Positions 17,040-26,031 of a DNA stretch of 64,000 nt are shown here, piece by piece (positions within the stretch are counted from its first letter, which is position 1; each line of letters starts with the position of its first letter). The stretch comes from Pseudomonas thivervalensis (GTDB lineage: Bacteria > Pseudomonadota > Gammaproteobacteria > Pseudomonadales > Pseudomonadaceae). The stretch is from NCBI RefSeq assembly GCF_001269655.1, contig NZ_LHVE01000017.1, forward strand, positions 1 to 64,000, read 5' to 3'. The translations under genes and the position numbers were made by a program. The notes beneath the pieces were generated by a model. That model did no database searches and was not told where the DNA came from. It saw only the letters and a program-made list of their open reading frames with translations.

Positions 17040-18359
17040 ATGAAAGCCCTATTGCAAACACTGAGTCTTTTAACTGGCGGTGTGAGTCTGGTCCTGAGTC
17101 CCTTGGCGTCGGCTGATTTTATCAGCGACAGCAAAGCCAACTTGAACTTACGAAACTTCTACTTCAACAACGATAACCGTGACGGCGCCGCCGCACCTTC
17201 GAAGACCGAAGAATGGGGCCAGGCCTTCATGCTCAATTATCAGTCGGGATTTACCAACGGTACGGTTGGGTTCGGCCTGGATGCGATCGGGTTGCTGGGC
17301 CTGAAGCTAGACAGCGGCGCCGGCCGTCATGTCGGCGGCTCGATGTTCCCCAACGACGGTGACAAGGCGGCAGACCAATGGGCTCGTCTCGGTGCCACGG
17401 CCAAGATGCGCGTCTCCAAGACCGAACTGCGTTACGGCACCTTGCAGCCTAAACTGCCGATTCTGGTCTCTAACGATGGCCGATTGTTGCCTCAAACTTT
17501 CGAGGGCGGGCAAGTCACCAGCAATGAAATCGACAACCTGACCGTCACCGCCGGCCAGTTGGAACACGCCACAGGGCGTGGTTCCAGCGACAGCGCCGGC
17601 CTGGCCGTCGCCGGCGGCACCCAGGAAAGCAACAAATTCACCTTTGCCGGTGGCGATTACAAACTGACCAAGGATCTGACCGCCCAGTATTACTACGCCA
17701 ATCTTGAAGACTACTACCAACAGCACTTCGCCGGTTTGCTGCATGTATTGCCGTTGGGTGAATACGGTTCGTTGAAAACCGACCTGCGCTATTTCAAGAC
17801 CACCTCTGACGGCAAGAACAGCAGCGCTGTCGGTCGCGCCAGTGGCTACAAACTCGGCGGTTATACCAAGGATGGTAACGGCGAGATCGACAACGATACC
17901 TGGAGCGCAGCGTTCATTTATTCGTTGGGCGGCCATGCGATTACCGCCGGTTATCAGCGCGTTTCCGAAGACAGCAACTTTACCCAACTGAACCAGGGCG
18001 GCCTGGTGGGCAAAGGTGAAGGCGGCGCGAGTCTTTATCTCTACACCGACCGCACGATCCAGACGTTCATCCAGGCGGGTGAGCGCACTGCCTTCGCCCA
18101 ATATGCCTACGACTTCGCGGCGCTTGGCGTTCCAGGCTTGAAGGCATCGGTGATGTACCTCAAGGGCGACAACATCCAGACCGCCAGCGGCCAGGATGCC
18201 AGTGAATGGGAGCGTGATATTTCCTTGGACTATGTAGTCCAGAGCGGCGCGTTGAAGAACGTTGGTTTCGGCTGGCGCAACGGGATGTCGCGAAGCGATA
18301 TTGCCCGCGACCAGGACCAGAATCGCCTGATCGTGAGCTACAGCATTCCGTTGATGTAA
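17040..18359 (+). CDS. OprD-family outer-membrane porin
   Basis: A 439-residue OprD/OccD/OccK-type porin. It has an N-terminal signal peptide (cleaved near LASA-DF), the typical start of the mature protein DFISDSKANLNLRNFYFNN, alternating amphipathic beta strands, and a C-terminal strand ending in a hydrophobic SYSIPLM. GGAG lies 9 bases before the ATG. It follows the phosphodiesterase by 189 bases on the same strand, so it is likely the outer-membrane entry channel for the substrate of the upstream ABC importer, possibly with its own promoter. Confidence 0.88.
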   Translation: MKALLQTLSLLTGGVSLVLSPLASADFISDSKANLNLRNFYFNNDNRDGAAAPSKTEEWGQAFMLNYQSGFTNGTVGFGLDAIGLLGLKLDSGAGRHVGGSMFPNDGDKAADQWARLGATAKMRVSKTELRYGTLQPKLPILVSNDGRLLPQTFEGGQVTSNEIDNLTVTAGQLEHATGRGSSDSAGLAVAGGTQESNKFTFAGGDYKLTKDLTAQYYYANLEDYYQQHFAGLLHVLPLGEYGSLKTDLRYFKTTSDGKNSSAVGRASGYKLGGYTKDGNGEIDNDTWSAAFIYSLGGHAITAGYQRVSEDSNFTQLNQGGLVGKGEGGASLYLYTDRTIQTFIQAGERTAFAQYAYDFAALGVPGLKASVMYLKGDNIQTASGQDASEWERDISLDYVVQSGALKNVGFGWRNGMSRSDIARDQDQNRLIVSYSIPLM

Positions 18360-18372
18360 CCATGCAGAAGGA

Positions 18373-18402
18373 AGGAGCCGGAGGTATTCCACTGCGGCTC
18401 CT
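18373..18402 (+). terminator. Stem-loop after the porin gene
   Basis: AGGAGCCG (18373-18380) pairs with CGGCTCCT (18395-18402) across a 14-base loop, 14 bases after the porin stop codon. No T-run follows directly, so it is a weak intrinsic terminator candidate or an mRNA 3' end stabiliser. Confidence 0.4.
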
Positions 18403-18554
18403 GTCCTGCCGTTTTGCGTTGACGCAACGGCGTAGCTGTTCCTGGGCATGTCGGTTTGCAAGATCAGGCAAGAATCAGCCCGGATCATGCAACCCGCCCC
18501 GAATATTCCTTCCTATAGTTAACCAGAGCCAAACCATCTGGAGCTGGTCCCCCT

Positions 18555-19028
18555 ATGAGCGCCCTGAACATAAACGGCCGTGAATACACGGTCGACGTAG
18601 ACCCTGGCACCCCGATTCTCTGGACCCTGCGAGACACGCTGGGCATGACCGGCACCAAGTTCGGCTGCGGTGCGGCACTGTGTGGCGCCTGCACCGTGCA
18701 CCTGGACGGCCAGGCCATTCGTTCCTGCGTGACGCCCATCGCCGCCGCCGTAGGCAAGAAGATCACCACCATCGAAGCAGCCACCAACGGCAGTGATCCG
18801 GTCGGCAGCGCCGTGCACGAGGCGTGGGTCAAACACGACGTGGCGCAATGCGGCTACTGCCAGAGCGGCCAGATCATGAGCGCAACGGCTTTTCTCAAGG
18901 CCCAGCCCAAGGGCAAGCAGCCTACGACGGCCGAAATCGACTCGGCCATGGCCGGCAATATCTGCCGCTGTGGCACCTACGCCCGAATCCGCGCCGCGGT
19001 GGCTGATGCCGCCAAAACCCTTGCCTGA
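18555..19028 (+). CDS. iorA: Isoquinoline 1-oxidoreductase-type alpha subunit, [2Fe-2S]
   Basis: A 157-residue small subunit of a xanthine-dehydrogenase-family molybdenum hydroxylase. The plant-type [2Fe-2S] cluster is GCGAALCGACTVH with a further Cys in SCVTP, and the C-terminal cluster is CGYCQSGQIM plus NICRCGTY. It passes electrons from the molybdenum subunit encoded 12 bases downstream. iorA is used by family; the true substrate may be an aldehyde or N-heterocycle. A GGAG sequence lies about 11 bases before the ATG. Confidence 0.85.
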   Translation: MSALNINGREYTVDVDPGTPILWTLRDTLGMTGTKFGCGAALCGACTVHLDGQAIRSCVTPIAAAVGKKITTIEAATNGSDPVGSAVHEAWVKHDVAQCGYCQSGQIMSATAFLKAQPKGKQPTTAEIDSAMAGNICRCGTYARIRAAVADAAKTLA

Positions 19029-19040
19029 TCGGAGCTGACC

Positions 19041-21281
19041 ATGTTGAACGAAATCTTCCCAAGCGAGCTCCCCCGCGCCCTGCAACATATGCTCGAACGC
19101 GATGAGGCTGACGGCCCCGCGGCCCTGCCCCGGCGCAGCTTTCTCAAGATCGTCGGCATCGGCGGGCTGGCCTTGGGCGCGTTCCCACACCTGGCCTTGG
19201 CGCAGGAAACCAATGGCGCCGCCGCAACACCGCTCAAACCGACCCAGCAACCCTCCGCATTCGTGCAGATCGCCCCCAATGGCGAAGTCACGGTGACCAT
19301 CAACCGCTTGGAGTTCGGCCAAGGCGTACAGACCGGCTTGCCGATGATTCTCGCCGAAGAACTCGACGCCGACTGGAGCCTGGTACGCAGTCGCAACGGC
19401 AGCAACGACGCCGCCTACATGGACCCGGCCTTCGGCATCCACCTCACCGGCGGTTCCAACACGATCAAGAACAGCTACACCCAGTATCGCGAACTCGGCG
19501 CCCGTGCGCGCGCCATGCTGCTGAGTGCGGCCGCCGCCCGCTGGAACGTGGATGTGGCGAGCCTGCGCACTCAGGCCGGCATGGTACTCGGACCCGAGGG
19601 GCGCAAGGCGAGCTACGGCGAACTGGCTGAAGCCGCGATGGCAATGCCGGTGCCCGAGCAGATCACCCTCAAGGACCCCAAGGATTTCCGCATCATCGGC
19701 CAGGCCACCACGCGCATCGACGCCAAGGCCAAGAGCAGCGGCCAACAGGATTTCGGCATCGACATGCACCTGCCGGGGCAGCTCACGGCGGTCGTCGCCC
19801 GGCCACCGGTGTTCGGCGCGAAGATCGCGTCCCTGGATGACAGCGCCGCGCGGTCCACGAAGGGTGTGAAAGCCGTGTTGCGCGTACCGCTGGATGGCGG
19901 CGCCGAAGGTGTCGCGGTGGTCGCCGACGGTTATTGGCAGGCGAAGTTGGCCCGGGATGCGCTGAAGGTGGAGTGGAACGCGTCCGCCGTGGAAAAAGTC
20001 GACAGCGAAAAACAACTGGCTCAATACCGCGAGCTGGCCGGCCAGCCCGGCCCATTGCACTTTGATGCCGACATGACGCCGCTGGCCAGCGCGCCGCATC
20101 AACTGGACGCCGAGTTTGTGTTCCCCTACCTCGCCCACGCCCCGATGGAACCCCTGAACTGCACGGTGCAACTGGCCCAGGACAGTGCTCAATTGTGGGT
20201 CGGCACGCAGTTCCCCGGTGGCGATGGCGCGGCCGCGGCCAAGGTGCTGAACCTCAAGCCCGAGCAGATCCAGGTGAACGTGCAGACCGCTGGCGGTGGC
20301 TTTGGTCGGCGCGGCGTGCCCACCAACGATTTCGTGGTAATGGCGTGCGAAGTCGCCAAGGCCGCCCGCACCGCCGGGATCAACGCCCCTATCCGCACCC
20401 TTTGGAGCCGGGAAGACGACATCAAGGGCGGCTACTACCGCCCCATGCACCTGCACCGCGCGCGTATCGGTTTTGATGACAGCGGCAAGGTCCTCGCCTG
20501 GGACCACGCCCTGGTGGGCCAATCGATCATCACTGGCACCGTGTTTGGCGGACGCGTGAAAAACGGCATCGACCCGACCGCTACCGAGGGCATGCGCAAC
20601 CCGTATCCGGTGCCCATGCGCCTGACGGTTCATCATCCCAAGCTCAACGTGCCCGTACTGTGGTGGCGCAGCGTGGGCTCCACCCATACGGCTTTCGTGA
20701 TGGAAACACTGATCGACGAGATCGCCCGCACCACCAAGCAGGACCCGGTAGCGTACAGGATGAAGTTGTTTGGCGACCAGAGCCCACGCCATCGCGAAGC
20801 GCTGCAATTGGCGGTGGACAAAAGTGGGTATGGCAAGCGCCAGCTACCGGCGGGCCGTGCCTGGGGTGTGGCGGTCCACGAGTCGTTCAGCTCGGTGGTG
20901 GCTTATGTGGTCGAAGCCTCGGTGCAGGATGGGCGTCCGGTGCTGCACAACGTGACTGCTGGCGTGCACTGCAACCTGGTCGTCAACCCACGGAGTGTCG
21001 AAGCCCAGGTCCAGGGTGCGGCGCTGATGGGCTTGTCGATGTGCCTGCCCGGTGGCGCCGTCACCCTGAAGGACGGCGTGGTGCAGCAGAGCAATTTTGC
21101 TGATTTCAGTGTGCCGCGCATTACCGACATGCCGGAATTCGCCGTCCACATCGTACCCAGCGCCGAGCCGCCCACGGGAATGGGCGAACCCGGCCTGCCA
21201 GCGTTGGCTCCGGCTTTCGCCAACGCGGTGGCGAGCCTGACGGGTAAACCGTTGCGTGAGTTGCCGTTCAAGTTGGCGTGA
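19041..21281 (+). CDS. iorB: Isoquinoline 1-oxidoreductase-type beta subunit, molybdopterin
   Basis: A 746-residue periplasmic molybdenum subunit. A twin-arginine signal near residues 32-45 (RRSFLKIVGIGGLALG) indicates Tat export of the folded complex. Mo-cofactor segments include GGGFGRRG (about residue 420) and the C-terminal GMGEPGLPALAPAFANA, where the Glu is the catalytic base of this family. It pairs with IorA just upstream. The cytochrome c subunit found in some aldehyde-oxidising versions is not encoded nearby, so another electron acceptor must be used. Substrate could be isoquinoline-like heterocycles or aldehydes. Confidence 0.85.
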   Translation: MLNEIFPSELPRALQHMLERDEADGPAALPRRSFLKIVGIGGLALGAFPHLALAQETNGAAATPLKPTQQPSAFVQIAPNGEVTVTINRLEFGQGVQTGLPMILAEELDADWSLVRSRNGSNDAAYMDPAFGIHLTGGSNTIKNSYTQYRELGARARAMLLSAAAARWNVDVASLRTQAGMVLGPEGRKASYGELAEAAMAMPVPEQITLKDPKDFRIIGQATTRIDAKAKSSGQQDFGIDMHLPGQLTAVVARPPVFGAKIASLDDSAARSTKGVKAVLRVPLDGGAEGVAVVADGYWQAKLARDALKVEWNASAVEKVDSEKQLAQYRELAGQPGPLHFDADMTPLASAPHQLDAEFVFPYLAHAPMEPLNCTVQLAQDSAQLWVGTQFPGGDGAAAAKVLNLKPEQIQVNVQTAGGGFGRRGVPTNDFVVMACEVAKAARTAGINAPIRTLWSREDDIKGGYYRPMHLHRARIGFDDSGKVLAWDHALVGQSIITGTVFGGRVKNGIDPTATEGMRNPYPVPMRLTVHHPKLNVPVLWWRSVGSTHTAFVMETLIDEIARTTKQDPVAYRMKLFGDQSPRHREALQLAVDKSGYGKRQLPAGRAWGVAVHESFSSVVAYVVEASVQDGRPVLHNVTAGVHCNLVVNPRSVEAQVQGAALMGLSMCLPGGAVTLKDGVVQQSNFADFSVPRITDMPEFAVHIVPSAEPPTGMGEPGLPALAPAFANAVASLTGKPLRELPFKLA

Positions 21282-21313
21282 CGAGGGCAAGGCTTGTCAG
21301 GTGTCTCGGCTTC

Positions 21314-21345
21314 GATCGTTCCCACGCTCCTGCGTGGGAACGATC
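21314..21345. repeat. Perfect 14-bp hairpin, REP-type
   Basis: GATCGTTCCCACGC (21314-21327) and its exact complement (21332-21345) flank a TCCT loop, followed by AAAA. This hairpin is a frequent Pseudomonas intergenic repeat. It lies 33 bases after the iorB stop and could also end transcription. Confidence 0.75.
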
Positions 21346-21390
21346 AAAATCAGCCAACCTGGTGCGCAAAGTTGATCCGACCCACTGGGT

Positions 21391-21556
21391 TGGGGGCGCT
21401 TCGCACCCCAGCGGGAGCAAGCTCCCTCGCCACAAAAGCGGGGTTTGCCATAGCTGGGCGGTAGCACCTGATGACGCTTGAATACCCCGCATTTCCCCAG
21501 CCAACACACAACGTGGCGAGGGAGCTTGCTCCCGCTGGGCTGCGCAGCAGCCCCCC
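21391..21556. repeat. Convergent pair of REP elements
   Basis: Two copies of the same REP sequence lie in opposite orientation: 21391-21434 (GGGAGCAAGCTCCCTCGCCAC) and 21513-21556 (its inverse). Together with the hairpin at 21314 they fill the 314-base gap between iorB and the converging hydrolase gene. Nothing else coding was seen in the gap. Confidence 0.85.
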
Positions 21557-21595
21557 AGTGCAGCCAACGCGGTGTGCCAGATTGATCCAGCCAGG

Positions 21596-22663
21596 TTAAC
21601 GAAGATGATCGGCGTCGATGACGGCCTGGGCGAACGCCTGCGGCGCCTCTTGCGGCAGGTTGTGGCCGATGCCGCCATCGATCAGGCGATGCTCATATTT
21701 CCCGGTGAAGCGCTTGGCATAGGCTTCGGCGGGCGGATGGGGAGCACCATTGGCATCGCCTTCCAGGGTGATGGTCGGCACGCTGATCGACGGGAACGCC
21801 GCCAGTTTCTTTTCCAGTCCGTCGTATTTGGCTTCGCCCGTGACCAGGCCCAGGCGCCAGCGATAATTGAAGATTGAAACCGCGACATGATCCGGGTTCC
21901 GCAAAGCGGCGGCGCTTCGGTCAAACGTCGCATCATTGAAGTCCCACTTCGGCGACGCCAGCTTCCAGATCAGCTTGGCGAAGTCATGGGTGTTTTTCTC
22001 GTAACCGAGCCGGCCACGCTCGGTCGCAAAGTAGAACTGGTACCACCACTGCAACTCGGCGGCTGGCGGCAGCGGTGCCTTGCCGGCCTCCTGGCTGCCG
22101 ATCAGGTAGCCACTCACCGCCACCAGCGCCTTCACCCGCTCCGGCCAAAGGGCCGCGACGATGTCGGCGGTGCGTGCCCCCCAGTCATAACCGCCGAGCA
22201 CGGCCCGCTTGATGTTCAGCGCGTCCATGAAATCGATGAGATCGCTTGCCAGCGCCGAAGGCTGGCCGTTGCGCAGGGTCTTGGCAGACAGGAAGCGCGT
22301 ATCGCCGTAACCGCGGGCATACGGGATCAGTACGCGATAGCCCTTCTCTGCCAGCGCCGGCGCCACATCGGCGTAGCTGTGGATGTCGTAAGGCCAACCG
22401 TGCAACAGGATCACCACCGGGCCATCGGCAGGACCGACCTCGGCATAGGAAACGTCCAGCAGGCCGGCCTTGACGTGCTTGAGCGGGCCGAACGACGTGT
22501 GGCTACCAGGGGTGATCGCGCCGACGGTGCTCGCCGGCACATCGGCTGCGCTTGCCTGGGACGAGGTCAATGCCAAGGCGCCCAGTTGCAGCATTGCGCA
22601 CGCCAGGAGGGTTGGCGCGAGCAAACGAGGATGCCGGGGGGCGGATGTAAGGTTTATGTCCAT
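21596..22663 (-). CDS. Exported epoxide-hydrolase-like alpha/beta hydrolase
   Basis: A 355-residue alpha/beta hydrolase with a signal peptide of about 40 residues (hydrophobic LLAPTLLACAMLQLGALAL, cleaved after ASA). The oxyanion motif is HGWPYDIHSY. The nucleophile elbow is GGYDWGA, with aspartate instead of serine, as in epoxide hydrolases and haloalkane dehalogenases (Cif-like). The catalytic His is in GIGHNLPQEAP. ATG 22663 has AAGGAG 7 bases upstream. Export of such an enzyme recalls the secreted Cif epoxide hydrolase of P. aeruginosa, but overall identity to Cif was not tested. Confidence 0.8.
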   Translation of the reverse strand: MDINLTSAPRHPRLLAPTLLACAMLQLGALALTSSQASAADVPASTVGAITPGSHTSFGPLKHVKAGLLDVSYAEVGPADGPVVILLHGWPYDIHSYADVAPALAEKGYRVLIPYARGYGDTRFLSAKTLRNGQPSALASDLIDFMDALNIKRAVLGGYDWGARTADIVAALWPERVKALVAVSGYLIGSQEAGKAPLPPAAELQWWYQFYFATERGRLGYEKNTHDFAKLIWKLASPKWDFNDATFDRSAAALRNPDHVAVSIFNYRWRLGLVTGEAKYDGLEKKLAAFPSISVPTITLEGDANGAPHPPAEAYAKRFTGKYEHRLIDGGIGHNLPQEAPQAFAQAVIDADHLR

Positions 22664-22844
22664 GTGAAGCTCCTTGCGAACGACGTGGGGTGGGCCAGTG
22701 AGACGGCTTGCGTTGTCTCGATGGGTCCCATTTGACGTTGGCCAGGTATCGCGGATGTGTCGGCGATGGGTTTGAATGCAAGCGTCCGTATCGATCGTGA
22801 GCCTGGATACACAGAGATACATTCGTATCAGGAGGACCGGGTTT

Positions 22845-22979
22845 GTGTAGGAGCTGCCGCAGGCTGCGATCTTTTGATCTTTTGATCTTTTGATCTTTTG
22901 ATCTTCGCTTGAGATTCAAGTGCCTGGGGAAAGATCGCAGCCTCGTTGCACTCGACAGCTCCTACAAAGCTCCTACACA
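22845..22979. repeat. REP-type inverted repeat with GATCTTTT tandem repeats
   Basis: GTGTAGGAGCTGCCGCAGGC (from 22845) is inverted at GACAGCTCCTAC (about 22954-22965), with the shared element GCTGCGATCTTTT/AAGATCGCAGC. Between the arms the 8-base unit GATCTTTT is repeated four times (22868-22899) plus a partial fifth copy. It lies in the 357-base gap between the divergent... hydrolase gene and the chemoreceptor 3' end, where no gene was found. The repeat number is likely variable between strains. Confidence 0.85.
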
Positions 22980-23020
22980 GCGCCTGCTGTCAGGTTCCAA
23001 TCGAGCGGACAGCCAGTCGC

Positions 23021-24526
23021 CTAAAGTGGCTTCCCATGAAACGCCTGCCCCAATACCGCCAACCGCTCCGCCAACGGTGGCAGACACTGGCTGCTACGAG
23101 TCAGGATGCCGATGTTGTCGGCGTTGCGCTCAGCCACGGCCTGCACGTTTTGCAGACGCTGGCTGATGCCTATCGACGCCTGGGATTGCTCTTGGGTAGT
23201 GCTGGCGATCAGATCGTTGAAATGGTTGATCACGGCGATGTCTTCGACGACCGCATGCAACAGTTGCGAAGCCAGTTGGCTGGCGGACACGCAGCGTTCC
23301 ACCCCGTCGCGGCTGTCTTGCATCGCGACGGCGGCCTGGCGGCTGCCTTGTTGCAGCTTGGCAATGATCTGCTGGATCTCGGTGGTGGACGTCGAGGTCC
23401 TTTGTGACAAGGTGCGGACCTCATCGGCCACCACCGCGAACCCACGGCCCTGCTCGCCGGCGCGGGCGGCCTCGATGGCGGCGTTGAGGGCCAGCAGGTT
23501 GGTCTGCTCGGCAATGCCGTTGATCACATCCAGCACCTGGCCGATCTGCTGGGCCTGTTCGGCCAGGACCTGCACGGTGTCGTTGGTGAGGTTGATGCGC
23601 CCTGCCAGCTCGACAATCTCTTCCCGGGTCTGGTCAACCGTGCTGCGTCCGCGGCTGACCTGCTCGTTGGCTTGGCCGGCGCGCTGCAAGGTCTGGCCGA
23701 CATGGCCGGCGATGTTCTCCATGGCTTGGACCAGATGCCCGATCGCACCGCTCATCTGTGCCACTTCGTCGAGTTGGTGGCGGGCGCCGGTTTCCAGGGT
23801 CTGGCCAACCTGGGACAGGTCCTGGCCCAGGTCCGAGAGGTTGCGAGTGTCGCGCACCACACCGTCCACCAGTTGGGTCACCTGCTGGAGAAAATGATCG
23901 AAACGCTCGCTCGAAGAAACCTTGATGCCTGCGCTGCGCTGATTGTCGGTGTCGTTGCTCAACTGCGTGGCCGCCGCCAGTACCTTGTCGAGCACCGCCT
24001 GGTTTTCCGTGGCGTCGGCCAGGCTCTGGTTCGCCAGGTAGATAAGAATCACGCTTTCCACCACCACGTAGAACGCATGGAGGAAGATCATCGACCAGCC
24101 GCCGTGGGTGTCCATGACGAATACCGGATAACCCTGGTGTTGAAGCCAGTGGAAACCCAGGTGGTGAACCGCGATGGTGGCGGCGGCAACGACAATCGGC
24201 AGCCAATCACGGTAGAACGTCAGCACCGCCAGCAGCACGAAGATCCCGAAGTGGAATTCGATCACGCCATGGGTCTGATTGATGTGCAGTGCCGCCATGA
24301 CCATCAGCGCCACCGCGATGACGCAGCGCATCGCCCGGGTGCCGGCCAGGACGCGATAAAGCGCGGTACTCACCACGCAGGTTGTCGCCCCCGCCAGCAG
24401 CGCCTGGGTGAACGTCGAGTGCAGGAATGCCAGGCCCAGGGCGTACAGCAACGTGAGCCAAAGCAGCCCCAGCATGATGCGGTCGGCTTTACGGTGGTGA
24501 TCGTTAAAGCGCACGGGCGATGTCAT
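23021..24526 (-). CDS. Methyl-accepting chemotaxis protein with membrane-embedded sensor
   Basis: A 501-residue chemoreceptor. Residues about 15-175 hold several transmembrane helices with almost no periplasmic domain; the region is rich in histidine (HINQTHGVIEFHFG, then VHHLGFHWLQHQ), suggesting metal, haem or redox sensing within the membrane. The cytoplasmic signalling hairpin has the conserved tip EQTNLLALNAAIEAARAGEQ. No HAMP domain is obvious between the two parts. RBS AGGA is 8 bases before the start. It is divergent from the MalY/PatB gene. Confidence 0.88.
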   Translation of the reverse strand: MTSPVRFNDHHRKADRIMLGLLWLTLLYALGLAFLHSTFTQALLAGATTCVVSTALYRVLAGTRAMRCVIAVALMVMAALHINQTHGVIEFHFGIFVLLAVLTFYRDWLPIVVAAATIAVHHLGFHWLQHQGYPVFVMDTHGGWSMIFLHAFYVVVESVILIYLANQSLADATENQAVLDKVLAAATQLSNDTDNQRSAGIKVSSSERFDHFLQQVTQLVDGVVRDTRNLSDLGQDLSQVGQTLETGARHQLDEVAQMSGAIGHLVQAMENIAGHVGQTLQRAGQANEQVSRGRSTVDQTREEIVELAGRINLTNDTVQVLAEQAQQIGQVLDVINGIAEQTNLLALNAAIEAARAGEQGRGFAVVADEVRTLSQRTSTSTTEIQQIIAKLQQGSRQAAVAMQDSRDGVERCVSASQLASQLLHAVVEDIAVINHFNDLIASTTQEQSQASIGISQRLQNVQAVAERNADNIGILTRSSQCLPPLAERLAVLGQAFHGKPL

Positions 24527-24706
24527 GGGGTCGTCCTTTTCAAAAGACTTGGAGGTCCGTTACCAAATGCCGTAAACGGCTTAGCGGCGTTTCGTGAGGG
24601 AACTTTAACTGATTATCATCAATTGGTGGCACTGCGCCACCAAGCTTTTCTCAGCGGCCTTTGCTTTATGATGTCCGCCATCTCATGACTGACTGATGGA
24701 ACCCCC

Positions 24707-25855
24707 ATGACTTTCGATTTCGACACCGTATTGGAGCGCCACGGCACCGGCAGTACCAAATGGAGCCGCTACCCGGCCGACGTGTTGCCGATGTGGGTGG
24801 CCGACATGGACTTCGCCGCCCCGCCGATGGTCATCGACGCGCTGCACAAGCGCCTCGAACATACGATGCTGGGCTACAGCGTCGCCCAGGACAATCTACG
24901 TGCAGCCATCGTGGCTGACCTGTGGAGCAAATACGCCTGGCGCGTCGAGCCCCAGCAGATTGTGTTCCTGCCCGGCGTGGAGCCGGGTTTCAACATGGCG
25001 CTGCATGCCCTGGTGGAACCCCAGCAGAACGTTGTGGTGCAGGTGCCCAACTACCCGCCACTGCGCCATGCCCCCGGCCATTGGCAATTGAACAAAGTGG
25101 AATTGCCATTCACCCCGGTCAACGGTGAGTTCCACACCCCGTTGGCCGCATTACGCGAAGCGTTGCAGGGCGGCGGTGCCTTGTTATTGAGCAACCCCCA
25201 CAACCCACTGGGCAAGGTGTTTGCCCGCGAAGAACTCAAGGCCGTGGCGGATATCTGCCTGGAGCAGGATGCGTGGATCATCTCTGACGAGATTCATGCC
25301 GAACTGTGCTTCGACGGTCGCGTGCACATACCGACCGCGTCCCTGAGCGCGGAGATTGCCGAGCGCACCATCACCCTGATGTCCGCCAGCAAGGCCTACA
25401 ACATCGCCGGGCTGAAAACCTCGTTCGCGATTATCCAGAACGCCAAGCTGCGCGAACGGGTCAACAGCGCCCGGGCCGGCATGGTCGATAGCGTCAATGC
25501 CCTGGGCCTGGAAGCGACCCGTGCGGCCTACAGCGAAGCGGGTCCATGGCTAGAGGCCTTGAAAACTTATCTGCAAGCCAACCGCGATTACCTGGTCGAA
25601 GCGGTGAACACTCGTCTGCCGGGCATCACCATGACCGTGCCCCAGGGCACTTACCTGGCCTGGCTGGATTGCTCCGGGTTGGGGCTGGACGACCCGCAAG
25701 GGTTCTTCTTGAAAGAAGCCAAGGTCGGGCTGAGTGCCGGGTTGGATTTTGGTGACGACGCCGGGCAGTTCGTGCGCCTGAACTTCGGCTGCCCGCGGGC
25801 GCTGCTGGAGGAAGGCATAGCGCGGATGGAGCGTAGCCTGCAAGCCAGGGGTTGA
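24707..25855 (+). CDS. MalY/PatB-type PLP C-S lyase (cystathionine beta-lyase)
   Basis: A 382-residue fold-type I PLP enzyme of the MalY/PatB group: N-terminal STKWSRYPADVLPMWVADMD, SNPHNPLGKVF for cofactor binding, SDEIHAEL with the PLP-pyridine Asp, and the lysine in SASKAYNIAGLK. Such enzymes cleave C-S bonds of cystathionine or cysteine conjugates to give pyruvate, ammonia and a thiol. It stands alone, divergent from the chemoreceptor, followed by REP elements. Confidence 0.88.
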   Translation: MTFDFDTVLERHGTGSTKWSRYPADVLPMWVADMDFAAPPMVIDALHKRLEHTMLGYSVAQDNLRAAIVADLWSKYAWRVEPQQIVFLPGVEPGFNMALHALVEPQQNVVVQVPNYPPLRHAPGHWQLNKVELPFTPVNGEFHTPLAALREALQGGGALLLSNPHNPLGKVFAREELKAVADICLEQDAWIISDEIHAELCFDGRVHIPTASLSAEIAERTITLMSASKAYNIAGLKTSFAIIQNAKLRERVNSARAGMVDSVNALGLEATRAAYSEAGPWLEALKTYLQANRDYLVEAVNTRLPGITMTVPQGTYLAWLDCSGLGLDDPQGFFLKEAKVGLSAGLDFGDDAGQFVRLNFGCPRALLEEGIARMERSLQARG

Positions 25856-25878
25856 TCCAACAGGCAACAACAATCCAT

Positions 25879-26001
25879 TGTGGCGAGGGAGCTTGCTCCC
25901 GCTGGGGCGCGAAGCGGCCCCCAACTAACCAGCCAACTCGGTGTTGGTGAAATCTGAGGGGGCTGCTGCGCAGCCCAGCGGGAGCAAGCTCCCTCGCCAC
26001 A
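25879..26001. repeat. Convergent REP pair
   Basis: Copies at 25879-25922 and 25958-26001 are inverted relative to each other and share GGCGAGGGAGCTTGCTCCCGC with the pairs at 21391, 27502, 50592 and 63453. The pair lies between the 3' ends of the converging lyase and VOC genes and could form a long cruciform that ends or insulates both transcripts. Confidence 0.85.
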
Positions 26002-26031
26002 AAAGCGTTCTTGCGACAATTGTTCCGGGCT

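Noticed and set aside
18519..20807. Long open frame (about 760 codons) on the minus strand opposite iorAB
   Set aside because: It is an antisense shadow of two strongly conserved genes in GC-rich DNA, with low-complexity Gly/His/Arg-rich translation and no domain or start signal.
22868..22905. GATCTTTT tandem repeat as a CRISPR fragment
   Set aside because: Units are only 8 bases and directly adjacent, without spacers, and no cas gene is nearby.
23672..24688. Plus-strand frame opposite the chemoreceptor
   Set aside because: Shadow of a well-conserved MCP gene; no family resemblance and no ribosome binding site.
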